DNA of 6,665 nucleotides. Origin: QHWK01 sp035315685 (lineage in GTDB: Bacteria; Acidobacteriota; Vicinamibacteria; Vicinamibacterales; CAVVIG01). Within the stretch, counting starts at the first letter, position 1, and every line of letters begins with the position of its first letter. The notes beneath the pieces are model-generated. The model did no database searches and was not told the DNA's origin. It saw nothing but the letters and a program-made list of their open reading frames with translations. Location of the stretch: contig DATFXR010000086.1 in assembly GCA_035315685.1 (NCBI GenBank), positions 1 through 6,665 on the forward strand, in the 5' to 3' direction. The position numbers and the translations under genes were made by a program. Of this stretch, positions 1 through 5,730 are shown in pieces.

Positions 1-209
1 TAGCGCCGAACGTCCGCCTGCAGCGTCTCGACCGATCCAGGACCCGCGGCTTCGATGGTCGGCCGCGCCGACGACAGATGTGCAGCGCTGCGCCCGGTGA
101 CGGCAACGCGTGCGCCGTCGGCGACCAGCGCACGCGCGATCGCGAGCCCGATGCCGCGCGATCCGCCGGTGACGAGCGCCACCTTCCCGTGCAGTGATTG
201 CATAGCCAT
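1..209 (-). CDS. Short-chain dehydrogenase/reductase (SDR), N-terminal fragment
   Basis: This is the first 69 codons of a classical SDR oxidoreductase; the rest lies beyond the left edge. The translation begins MAMQSLHGKVALVTGGSRGI and carries the SDR cofactor motif TGxxxGIG as TGGSRGIG at residues 14-21, at the end of the first beta strand of the Rossmann fold. Strand beta2 ends in TGRS with Arg40; in this family a basic residue here usually goes with NADP(H). Asp66 in the ADV motif would contact the adenine ring. The catalytic Ser, Tyr and Lys are outside the window, so the substrate cannot be assigned; FabG-like or other alcohol/ketone reductases all start this way. ATG at 209 is the outermost start, with a second in-frame ATG at 203. 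Neither has a clear Shine-Dalgarno sequence. The gene diverges from the MDH-like gene, with only 15 bases between the start codons. Confidence 0.88.
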   Translation of the reverse strand, partial: MAMQSLHGKVALVTGGSRGIGLAIARALVADGARVAVTGRSAAHLSSARPTIEAAGPGSVETLQADVRR

Positions 210-224
210 TACAATATCGCAGCG
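209..224. promoter_or_regulatory. Very short divergent promoter region with a shared AT-rich core
   Basis: The start codons of the divergent SDR and MDH-like genes are separated by 15 bases. The only AT-rich stretch nearby is TTACAATATC at 209-218. Read rightward it holds TACAAT at 210-215, a five-of-six match to a sigma-70 -10 element; a transcript starting about 7 bases later would begin almost at the ATG at 225. Read leftward it holds TATTGT at 217-212, which would start transcripts close to the second SDR ATG at 203. No good -35 is visible on either side and neither start has a Shine-Dalgarno sequence, so leaderless or near-leaderless mRNAs are possible. This is inferred from base composition and spacing only. 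Confidence 0.3.
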
Positions 225-1067
225 ATGCAGGAGGTGGCCATCATCGGCGCCGGCGACCTTGGCGGTGCGCTCGCGCACGCGCTCGCGCGGCAGAACGTCG
301 CACGGACGATCCGGTTGATCGACGAGAAGGGGCGCGTCGCCGAGGGCAAGGCGCTCGACATCGCGCAGGCAGCGCCGGTCGAGGGGTTCGCGACTCAGTT
401 GTCGGGATCGGCGGACTGGGCGACCGCAGCAGGCGCCGCCGTGGTCGTCATCGCCGATCGCGTCGGCGGCGGCGAGTGGACCGGCGAAGACGGCCTCCAA
501 CTGCTGCGCCAGCTCTCACGCAGCTCGCAGATGGCCGTGCTCGTGTGTGCGGGTGCAGGGCAGCGGGAGCTGATCGATCGCGGCGTCCGTGAACTGCGGG
601 TCGCGCGAGGGCGGTTGATCGGGTCGGCGCCGGAGGCGCTGGCCAGCGGCGCGCGCGCGATGGTCGCGCTGGCCGCGAACGGATCGCCGCGTGATGTGTC
701 GCTGTCGGTGCTCGGGATTCCGCCGTCGCACACGGTGATTCCGTGGGAAGACGCGACGCTGGGGGGGTTCGCGGTCACACGGCTCGTCGACGACCCCTCG
801 CGGCGTCGCATTGCTGCTCGCATCGCCGCACTGTGGCCGCCCGGTCCGTACGCGCTGGCGACCGCAGCGGCGCTCGTGATCGACGCGGTCGCCGGGCGCA
901 CGCGCCGTCTCGCCAGTTGCTTCGTCGCGCCGGACACGAGTGCCGGCGTTCGCTCGCGCACGGCCGCGATGCCGGTCAGGCTCGGACCTGCCGGCATCGT
1001 CGACGTCGTGACGCCTTCGTTGAGTGTCGTGGAAAGAGTCGCGCTGGAGAACGCGATGGCGCTCTGA
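225..1067 (+). CDS. Malate/lactate dehydrogenase-fold protein lacking the catalytic residues
   Basis: This 280-residue protein is plainly related to the NAD-dependent LDH/MDH family. It opens with the dinucleotide-binding motif GAGDLGG (residues 8-14). Asp33 ends beta2, the position that binds the ribose of NAD. GKALDIAQAAPVEGF (41-55) matches the same segment of malate dehydrogenases almost word for word. Past that point the enzyme signature is lost. The substrate loop reads ADRVGGGEWTGED (77-89), with Gly where MDH has both catalytic arginines. The NPxD motif is replaced by CAGAGQ (108-113). LDSAR appears as LASGAR (139-144), without the Asp. GxHGDS becomes GIPPSH (164-169), without the catalytic His at its usual place. 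Length is about 30 residues short of typical MDH (about 310). I infer a protein that may bind NAD but is probably not a dehydrogenase. ATG at 225 is chosen because the family homology starts there; a TTG at 198 would add nine unlikely residues. No Shine-Dalgarno sequence is visible. It lies far from any TCA-cycle partner except the convergent E2/E3 cluster. Confidence 0.85.
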   Translation: MQEVAIIGAGDLGGALAHALARQNVARTIRLIDEKGRVAEGKALDIAQAAPVEGFATQLSGSADWATAAGAAVVVIADRVGGGEWTGEDGLQLLRQLSRSSQMAVLVCAGAGQRELIDRGVRELRVARGRLIGSAPEALASGARAMVALAANGSPRDVSLSVLGIPPSHTVIPWEDATLGGFAVTRLVDDPSRRRIAARIAALWPPGPYALATAAALVIDAVAGRTRRLASCFVAPDTSAGVRSRTAAMPVRLGPAGIVDVVTPSLSVVERVALENAMAL

Positions 1068-1096
1068 GGGCGGGATGGGCTGGACCCCTCCTGCCC
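1068..1096. terminator. Hairpin filling the gap between two convergent genes
   Basis: The 29 bases between the TGA of the MDH-like gene and the TAG of the sigma factor gene can fold completely. The arm 1068-1079 (GGGCGGGATGGG) pairs with 1085-1096 (CCCCTCCTGCCC) around a 5-base loop, with ten Watson-Crick pairs, one G-T wobble and one T-C mismatch. The position, directly behind both stop codons, suits a bidirectional terminator or mRNA 3' end protector. No T run follows on either strand, so it is not a textbook intrinsic terminator. Confidence 0.4.
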
Positions 1097-1732
1097 CTAG
1101 GTCCCGTAGATCGGGCGGTGCAGCGACAGGCCGCCGGCGAAATCGGCGAGCTGCTTCCGGAGAATCAAGCGGCCGCGATGCAGGCGTGACTTCAGCGTCT
1201 GATCCTTGACGCGGAGCATCGCGCTCGCCTCTTCCGTTGACATGCCCTGGATGTCGCGCAGCATCACCGGCGCGCGGTAGATCGCCGGCAGCGCGAGGAT
1301 CGCCCGCATCACGCGCGCCCGCAGCTGCGACCGCAGCACCTGCTCGTCGGCAAGATCGCTCCAGTCGGCGACATCCTTGCCACGCGGGTTGTCGCCGTTC
1401 ACCTCGGCGTCCGGGAGCGCCGCCTGGCGATCATCGTCGTGTGAGCGCTGATACTTCGCGGTCCGGAGGCGCGACATCGCGGCGTTGAAGGTAATCCGGT
1501 AAATCCACGATGACAACGCCGCATCGCCGCGGAAGGCATCGACTTTCCGATACACCTTGAAGAGGACGTCCTGCGTCACTTCTTCGGCGTCTTCCTTGTT
1601 CCTCAGATAGCGGAAGGCCAGCTGATAGATTTTGGTGCCAAACTCATCGGCCAGATCGACCAGCGCCTGCTCGTCGCCGCTCTTCAGCCGGGCGAGCAAT
1701 TCGTTCTGGGCCAGCCGTGTTGCGTCCTGCAT
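1097..1732 (-). CDS. ECF-type RNA polymerase sigma factor (RpoE-like)
   Basis: The 211-residue product has the two-domain layout of group 4 (ECF) sigma factors and lacks regions 1 and 3. Region 2 covers about residues 24-91, with the core-binding and -10-recognition helices; the segment DAEEVTQDVLFKVYRKVDAF (48-67) is typical. A charged linker with many Asp and Arg follows (about 92-130). Region 4 (about 135-196) contains LPAIYRAPVMLRDIQGMS and then the helix-turn-helix TEEASAMLRVKDQTLKSRLH, which would read the -35 element. ATG at 1732 is preferred because the ECF homology starts soon after it; AGGA lies 3 bases upstream, a weak site. The frame stays open to 1849, but that extension runs back into lipB. 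Family members act with an anti-sigma factor or another switch; none is seen here, since the next gene downstream is convergent. It follows lipB by 68 bases and may be the last gene of that unit. Its target regulon cannot be told from this window. Confidence 0.9.
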   Translation of the reverse strand: MQDATRLAQNELLARLKSGDEQALVDLADEFGTKIYQLAFRYLRNKEDAEEVTQDVLFKVYRKVDAFRGDAALSSWIYRITFNAAMSRLRTAKYQRSHDDDRQAALPDAEVNGDNPRGKDVADWSDLADEQVLRSQLRARVMRAILALPAIYRAPVMLRDIQGMSTEEASAMLRVKDQTLKSRLHRGRLILRKQLADFAGGLSLHRPIYGT

Positions 1733-1755
1733 GGGTCCTGTCCCTCGATGCGGAC

Positions 1756-1784
1756 TAGAACCCCGTCGCACCACCGAATATTCC
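1756..1784 (-). promoter_or_regulatory. Possible ECF-type promoter ahead of the sigma factor gene
   Basis: In the 68-base gap between lipB and the sigma gene the minus strand reads GGAATA (1784-1779), 17 bases, then GTTCTA (1761-1756). ECF promoters often have a GGAA-type -35, and many ECF genes control themselves, so this could be an autoregulated start with a leader of about 15-20 bases. The -10 match is loose, and one such match is expected by chance fairly often. Confidence 0.18.
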
Positions 1785-1800
1785 AGCGGTGAACTACTTT

Positions 1801-2547
1801 CTATAAACTGCTGAACTGGAAGACGTTGCTGACGTGCTTGGCGATACACGCCTCGACGCCTGCAAGCTCGACCGGTCGGCCGAGCAGCCGACTCAACGAG
1901 GTCACCCCGCGATCGGCGATGCCGCAGGGAATGATGAGGTTGAAATAGTCGAGGTTGGTCGACACGTTCAAAGCGAACCCGTGGCTCGTGATCCAGCGAG
2001 CGATCCGGACGCCGATTGCCGCGAGCTTTTCGCGTCCGACCCAGACGCCCGTGAGGCCGGTGACCCGCTCAGCGTCGATCCCATAGTCGCCCGCCGTTCG
2101 AATCAGTACTTCCTCGAGATCCCGCACGTACCTGTGCACGTCGCGGCGATCGGGACTCAAGTCGAAGATCGGATAGCCGACGAGTTGTCCCGGACCGTGA
2201 TATGTCACGTCGCCGCCGCGACCCGTCTCGTGGACGTCGATACCACGAGCAGCGAGCCCAGCGTCGGTCGCGAGGATGTGGGAGCGACCGCCGTCTCCGC
2301 GAACACCGACAGTAATGACGTGTGGATGCTGCAGCAGCAGCAACGTATCGCCGATCCGCCTGGCGCGGCGATCGTCGACGAGCGAGCGCTGCAGCGCGAG
2401 CGCGTCGCTGTACCGAACGACGCCAAGCCGCCTCACGGTGAGGTGTGTGGGACCGATGGGCCCATGGGGTTGGTTGGGCAAGACCGATTGGTCGTTACCC
2501 ACCCACCCTGCGGGCCCATCCGTCCCGCACTCCCTGTCAGACCGCAT
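1801..2547 (-). CDS. lipB: Lipoyl(octanoyl) transferase LipB
   Basis: LipB (EC 2.3.1.181) moves octanoyl from acyl carrier protein to the lipoyl-domain lysine of E2 and H proteins in the cytoplasm, the first step of lipoate assembly. The signature RGGDVTYHGPGQLVGYPI spans residues 110-127 of the 248-residue frame. The two catalytic residues are present: Lys174 in VGREKLAAIGVRI, and Cys208 in LIIPCGIADRGV. Counted from the internal GTG at 2436 they become Lys137 and Cys171, very near Lys135 and Cys169 of E. coli LipB, and the length becomes 211 residues, the normal family size. The start is therefore open. ATG at 2547 overlaps the last 11 bases of the E2 gene (ATGCGGTCTGA), as in translational coupling, but adds 37 residues that are not LipB-like and are encoded by a long palindrome. 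GTG at 2436 fits the family but has no visible Shine-Dalgarno sequence. I give the outer limit. Placement directly behind E2 fits its job of modifying that E2. LipA is not in the window. Confidence 0.93.
   Translation of the reverse strand: MRSDRECGTDGPAGWVGNDQSVLPNQPHGPIGPTHLTVRRLGVVRYSDALALQRSLVDDRRARRIGDTLLLLQHPHVITVGVRGDGGRSHILATDAGLAARGIDVHETGRGGDVTYHGPGQLVGYPIFDLSPDRRDVHRYVRDLEEVLIRTAGDYGIDAERVTGLTGVWVGREKLAAIGVRIARWITSHGFALNVSTNLDYFNLIIPCGIADRGVTSLSRLLGRPVELAGVEACIAKHVSNVFQFSSL
2445..2530. repeat. Long imperfect palindrome at the E2/lipB junction
   Basis: Two arms of about 37 bases (2445-2481 and 2494-2530) are imperfect reverse complements. Uninterrupted pairing includes GATGGGCCC with GGGCCCATC (nine pairs) and GGGAC with GTCCC. 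The inner parts pair G-rich against C-rich runs with a bulge and some mismatches. The apex, GACCGATTGGTC (2482-2493), is itself a 4-base stem with a 4-base loop. The structure starts 6 bases beyond the E2 stop codon and ends 8 bases before the GTG that opens the conserved part of LipB. It could be a mobile palindromic unit of the REP/BIME or RPE kind, an mRNA structure that tunes lipB translation, or an attenuator. It is followed by no T run on the coding strand, which argues against simple intrinsic termination. Confidence 0.65.
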
Positions 2548-3985
2548 TGGCGTCCCAGTTCTCCAACTGCCGCTTCAGTTGCGACATGAAGTGATCGGCA
2601 ACGGCGCCGTCGATGACGCGGTGATCGTAGCCAAGCGTGAGATACGCCATGGGACGGATCGCAATCGCATCGTCGATGACGACAGGACGCTTCTCCACGT
2701 TGCCGACGCCGAGAATCGCCACCTGCGGCTGGTTGATGATTGGTGTTCCAAGCAGCGCGCCGAATACACCAGGATTGGTGATCGTGAACGTGCCCCCCTG
2801 GACTTCGTCGGGCTTCAGCTGCTTGTTTCGCGCGCGGTTCGCGAGGTCCGCGACCGCGCGGCTCAGCCCGAGCAGATTCTTCTCGTCCGCCTGCTTGACC
2901 ACCGGCACGATGAGGCCCCAGTCGAGCGCGACCGCGACGCCGACGTTGACCTCCTGGTGATACACGATGCTGTCGCCATCAACCGAGGCATTCACCACCG
3001 GCACCACCCGCAGCGCGTCGACGGCAGCCTTGATGATGAACGACATGTAGGTGAGCTTCGCGCCGGCCCGCTCGAACTCACTCTTGCGCGCCTCGCGGAT
3101 CTGCGCGAGCCGCGAGAAGTTCACTTCGAAGATCGAATGGACGTGCGCCGAAGTCCGCCGGCTGAGGATCATGTGCTCGGCGATCCGCTTGCGCATCGGC
3201 GACATCTTTTCGACGACGTCGCCGGCGCCAGGCGTGAACTTCGGAGCGGGTGGCACTGGGATCGAGGGCAGCTGGGCTTCCGGCTTTCCTTCCGGCTTTC
3301 CTTCCGTCCTTCCGACCTTTCCTTCCGACCTTCCGACCTTCCCTTCCAGCCTTTCCTGCCCTTCCTGCCCTTCCTGCCTTCCCGCCTTCCCGCCTTCGAC
3401 AACGGCCTTCCCGCCTTCGACAAATGCAAGGATGTCGTCCTTCGTCACCCGTCCCGCGATTCCACTGCCGCGGATCTGCGAGATGTCGACGTTGTGTTCC
3501 TTGGCGATCTTGCGGACGAGCGGCGACGAGCGCTCGCGAATGAGATCCTCCGTCGACTTTGGGCCGGGCGCCGTCTGCCCCGTGGGAGGTGCCGTTGCCG
3601 TTGGAGATCCGTCAGCGTGCGCCGACGGCTTCGGAGCCTCGGGAGCCTTCGCGGCCGCCTGCCGCGCCGGCGCAGCCTCGGAGGTTGTCGGCGCAGAGAC
3701 AGGCGCGGACGCTTTCGCCGCCGGCGGTTCAGCCGCAACCGCGCCGCCGGCTCCACCAATCACGGCGACGACGCTGTTCACCGGAACGGTCTCGCCTTCC
3801 TTGACACGAATCTCCGAAACGACGCCGGCGGCCGGCGACGGAATCTCGGCGTCGACCTTGTCGGTCGAGATCTCGAAGAGCGGCTCATCGCGATCGACCC
3901 GGTCGCCCACCTTCTTGATCCAACGGACGATCGTGCCCTCGGCAATCGACTCGCCCATCTGGGGCATCACTACGTCTGTCGCCAT
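2537..3985 (-). CDS. E2 component of a 2-oxoacid dehydrogenase complex (dihydrolipoyl acyltransferase)
   Basis: This 482-residue protein has the full E2 layout. The lipoyl domain covers residues 1-78, with the lipoylated Lys43 in EISTDKVDAEIPSP. An Ala/Pro-rich swinging linker follows (about 79-145). The E1/E3-binding domain is at about 153-189 (SSPLVRKIAKEHNVDISQIR, then GSGIAGRVTKDDI). A second, unusual linker rich in Glu, Gly, Lys and Arg runs from about 190 to 255. The catalytic acyltransferase core occupies about 257-482 and ends in DHRVIDGA with catalytic His455 and Asp459. E2 forms the core of the complex and transfers acyl groups from E1-bound thiamine diphosphate to CoA. The TDKVDAEIPSP form resembles E2s annotated as 2-oxoglutarate or branched-chain types, but without E1 the substrate is unknown. 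ATG at 3985 is preceded by GAGGAG, a good ribosome site. The gene lies 32 bases behind lpdA and its stop overlaps the ATG of lipB. Confidence 0.95.
   Translation of the reverse strand: MATDVVMPQMGESIAEGTIVRWIKKVGDRVDRDEPLFEISTDKVDAEIPSPAAGVVSEIRVKEGETVPVNSVVAVIGGAGGAVAAEPPAAKASAPVSAPTTSEAAPARQAAAKAPEAPKPSAHADGSPTATAPPTGQTAPGPKSTEDLIRERSSPLVRKIAKEHNVDISQIRGSGIAGRVTKDDILAFVEGGKAVVEGGKAGRQEGQEGQERLEGKVGRSEGKVGRTEGKPEGKPEAQLPSIPVPPAPKFTPGAGDVVEKMSPMRKRIAEHMILSRRTSAHVHSIFEVNFSRLAQIREARKSEFERAGAKLTYMSFIIKAAVDALRVVPVVNASVDGDSIVYHQEVNVGVAVALDWGLIVPVVKQADEKNLLGLSRAVADLANRARNKQLKPDEVQGGTFTITNPGVFGALLGTPIINQPQVAILGVGNVEKRPVVIDDAIAIRPMAYLTLGYDHRVIDGAVADHFMSQLKRQLENWDANAV
3278..3418 (-). repeat. Purine-rich tandem repeats inside the E2 gene (second linker)
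   Basis: Codons 190-236 of the E2 gene are built from short degenerate repeats of a GGAAGG core. The coding strand is almost pure purine. On the plus strand one sees GGCTTTCCTTCC twice in a row, TTCCTGCCC repeated near 3355-3380, and CCCGCCTTCGACAA twice (about 3384-3424). The peptide reads as iterated EGK, EGQ and EGG units such as EGKPEGKP and EGQEGQ. All units keep the reading frame. The segment gives a charged, flexible linker between the subunit-binding domain and the catalytic core, and is prone to slippage, so its length may vary among strains. Confidence 0.8.
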
Positions 3986-4017
3986 TGCTCCTCGCTCGCC
4001 TGAAAGGCCCGCGCTCC

Positions 4018-5460
4018 TTAGAGATGTATCGCGGCGCCGTGCGCCGCGTGCGCCGCCTCGCCGATCGCCTCGGCAAACGTCGGGTGCGCGTGAATCGTGC
4101 GAATCAGATGCTCGACCGTCGACTCGAGCTGCAGCGCTGCGGTCGCCTCAGAGACGAGCTCGGTGGACCGCGGTCCGATCATATGGACACCGAGCAGCTC
4201 GTCGTACCTCTTGTCGGCGACGATCTTCACGAACCCCTCGGTCTCGCCCGCCATCTTCGCGCGGCCGAGCACACCGAACGGAAACGTGCCGATCCGTACG
4301 TCGTAGCCGCGCGCCTTTGCCTTCGCTTCCGTCAGCCCGACGCTGCCGATCTCCGGGTCGCAATAGGTACAGGCCGGCACATGGTCGTAGTTGATCGGAC
4401 GCGTCTCGACGCCGGCGATCCGCTCGGCGGCGACGATGCCTTCGGCGGACGAGACGTGCGCGAGCTGTGGATGCGGACCGTCGATCGTGATCACGTCGCC
4501 GATCGCAGAGATGCCGGGGACGCTGGTCCGGTACATCGCGTCGACCTTGACGTAGCCCTTCTCCATCTGCAGCCCGACGCCTTCGGCGTTCAGACCGGTC
4601 GTGACCGGACCGCGGCCGGTCGCCACGAGCAGATAATCGCCGCGAACCTGCTTCGTCGTGCCGTCACTCAGCTGCATCTCGACGTCGACGCCGTCGCCCT
4701 CCGCCGTCGCGCTGGTCACCTTCGCGCTGGTGTGGCTGGTGATGCCCTGCTTGCGGAACGACTTTTCCAGTTCAGCCGAGATCGCGTCGTCTTCGACCGG
4801 CACGAGCCGCGGCAGCAGCTCGACGATCGTCACGTCACTGCCGAAACGGTTGAAGATCGACGCGAATTCCACGCCGATCGCACCGCTGCCCATCACCACG
4901 ATTGACTTCGGCACCTCGCGCAGCCCGATCGCCTCGTCGCTCGTGATGATCCGCGTGCGATCGATTTCGATGCCCGGTACGCCGCGCGGCGCCGATCCGG
5001 TGGCGACGATGATCTCCTTGCGCGCGTGCAGCGTCTGCTTCTCGCCTTCGAACACGTCCACTCCGCCCCTGCCGACCAGGCGCGCGGTCCCTTTGATCCA
5101 ATCGATCTTGTTCTTCTTGAACAGAAATTCGACACCCTTGGTCAGACCCGTGACGATCCGATCTTTGCGCGTCTGCACGGCGGCCATGTCGATCGTCGCC
5201 TTCGCGGCGTCGCACTGGCTGGAGCCGGTCGTGGAGGCGATGGACACCCCGAATTCCCTGGCGCGCTGCACGACTTTCAGCGCGTGCGCGTGTTCGAGCA
5301 GCGCTTTGGTCGGAATGCACCCTACCAACAGACACGTGCCGCCGGGAGCCTGCTGTTTGTCGACGACCGCGGTCTTCAGTCCCAGTTGCGCCGCGCGGAT
5401 CGCTGCGACGTAGCCGCCGGTGCCGGCGCCAATCACAATCACGTCGTATTCAGTCGCCAC
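4018..5460 (-). CDS. lpdA: Dihydrolipoyl dehydrogenase (E3)
   Basis: E3 (EC 1.8.1.4) is an FAD flavoprotein that reoxidises the dihydrolipoyl arm of E2 and passes the electrons to NAD+. The 480-residue product has normal family length. The FAD motif GAGTGG is at residues 11-16. The redox-active disulfide is Cys43-Cys48 in GGTCLLVGCIPTKALL; most Lpd proteins have CLNVGC, so Leu45 is a mild variant. The NAD-binding motif GSGAIG is at 191-196, and Glu214 at the end of the next strand (TIVE) points to NAD rather than NADP. A second FAD contact is GD at 321-322. The C-terminal dimer-interface pair His459 and Glu464 lies in HAHPTFAE. The start is GTG at 5460, chosen because the FAD strand begins six residues later; GCGAG lies upstream as a weak ribosome site. 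The gene is 13 bases downstream of the small membrane-protein gene and 32 bases upstream of E2, clearly an operon with the latter. Confidence 0.96.
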   Translation of the reverse strand: MATEYDVIVIGAGTGGYVAAIRAAQLGLKTAVVDKQQAPGGTCLLVGCIPTKALLEHAHALKVVQRAREFGVSIASTTGSSQCDAAKATIDMAAVQTRKDRIVTGLTKGVEFLFKKNKIDWIKGTARLVGRGGVDVFEGEKQTLHARKEIIVATGSAPRGVPGIEIDRTRIITSDEAIGLREVPKSIVVMGSGAIGVEFASIFNRFGSDVTIVELLPRLVPVEDDAISAELEKSFRKQGITSHTSAKVTSATAEGDGVDVEMQLSDGTTKQVRGDYLLVATGRGPVTTGLNAEGVGLQMEKGYVKVDAMYRTSVPGISAIGDVITIDGPHPQLAHVSSAEGIVAAERIAGVETRPINYDHVPACTYCDPEIGSVGLTEAKAKARGYDVRIGTFPFGVLGRAKMAGETEGFVKIVADKRYDELLGVHMIGPRSTELVSEATAALQLESTVEHLIRTIHAHPTFAEAIGEAAHAAHGAAIHL

Positions 5461-5473
5461 GAATGACTCGCTT

Positions 5474-5722
5474 TTATCGTTTCAGCGATGAGAGGGGCAC
5501 GAACGCGGTGACGCCGGGGGCGGCAGCCGGTTCCGGGCCGCCTGCCGACGGCTCGGGATCCAGCCGGTTCAGGCGCGCGCGCAGCTGTCCGTGCTCATAC
5601 CGCAGTTCCCAGTAGGACTCGGTGAGCCGTTCCAGCCGGCGCGCGAGACGCCGCGCTCTGGCGAACGCCGCAGCCGCGAGCAGGACGGCGGCGCCTGTGA
5701 GCAGCCACTGGAAGGTCAACAA
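5474..5722 (-). CDS. Small membrane-anchored coiled-coil protein of unknown function
   Basis: I do not recognise this 82-residue protein as a named family. Residues about 5-23 (QWLLTGAAVLLAAAAFARA) form one hydrophobic membrane segment. The next stretch, about 24-55, is rich in Arg, Leu and Glu with heptad-like spacing (RRLARRLERLTESYWELRYE and on), as expected of a short coiled coil. A Pro/Ala/Gly-rich spacer follows, then a distinct tail FVPLSSLKR. Positive charges directly after the membrane segment suggest the coil is cytoplasmic. An in-frame TAA at 5734-5732 means the start must be TTG, at 5722 or 5719. AGGTGG lies upstream on the coding strand, 4 bases before the first TTG and 7 before the second, so 5719 fits slightly better. 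It opens the probable leftward operon, 13 bases before lpdA, and diverges from the response regulator gene. Unusual start codon and short length leave some doubt, but the composition looks like a real protein. Confidence 0.68.
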   Translation of the reverse strand: MLTFQWLLTGAAVLLAAAAFARARRLARRLERLTESYWELRYEHGQLRARLNRLDPEPSAGGPEPAAAPGVTAFVPLSSLKR

Positions 5723-5730
5723 AACTCCAC

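Noticed and set aside
395..997. A 200-codon minus-strand frame opposite the MDH-like gene
   Set aside because: Low-complexity Ser/Ala/Arg/Pro/Thr translation typical of antisense frames; the plus-strand frame has clear family homology.
1733..1849. N-terminal extension of the sigma factor up to 1849
   Set aside because: The extra 39 residues run into the end of lipB and resemble no sigma region; ATG 1732 fits the family.
1834..2589. A 251-codon plus-strand frame opposite lipB
   Set aside because: Antisense to lipB, which has both catalytic residues and its signature motif; this frame has nothing recognisable.
3278..3418. CRISPR array
   Set aside because: The repeats are short, degenerate, contiguous, in frame with E2 and have no spacers.
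2276..4003. A 575-codon open frame on the plus strand opposite the E2 gene
   Set aside because: It lies antisense to a well-supported E2 gene, its product is biased to Arg, Asp and Pro with simple repeats mirroring the E2 linker, and it shows no domain. Long antisense frames are common in GC-rich DNA.
3051..4394. A 447-codon plus-strand frame across the E2/lpdA junction
   Set aside because: It is antisense to two recognised genes, Ser/Ala/Arg/Pro-rich and without motifs; a composition artefact.
3985..4905. A 306-codon plus-strand frame opposite lpdA
   Set aside because: Shadow of the lpdA reading frame: Asp/Arg/His-rich, no recognisable fold.
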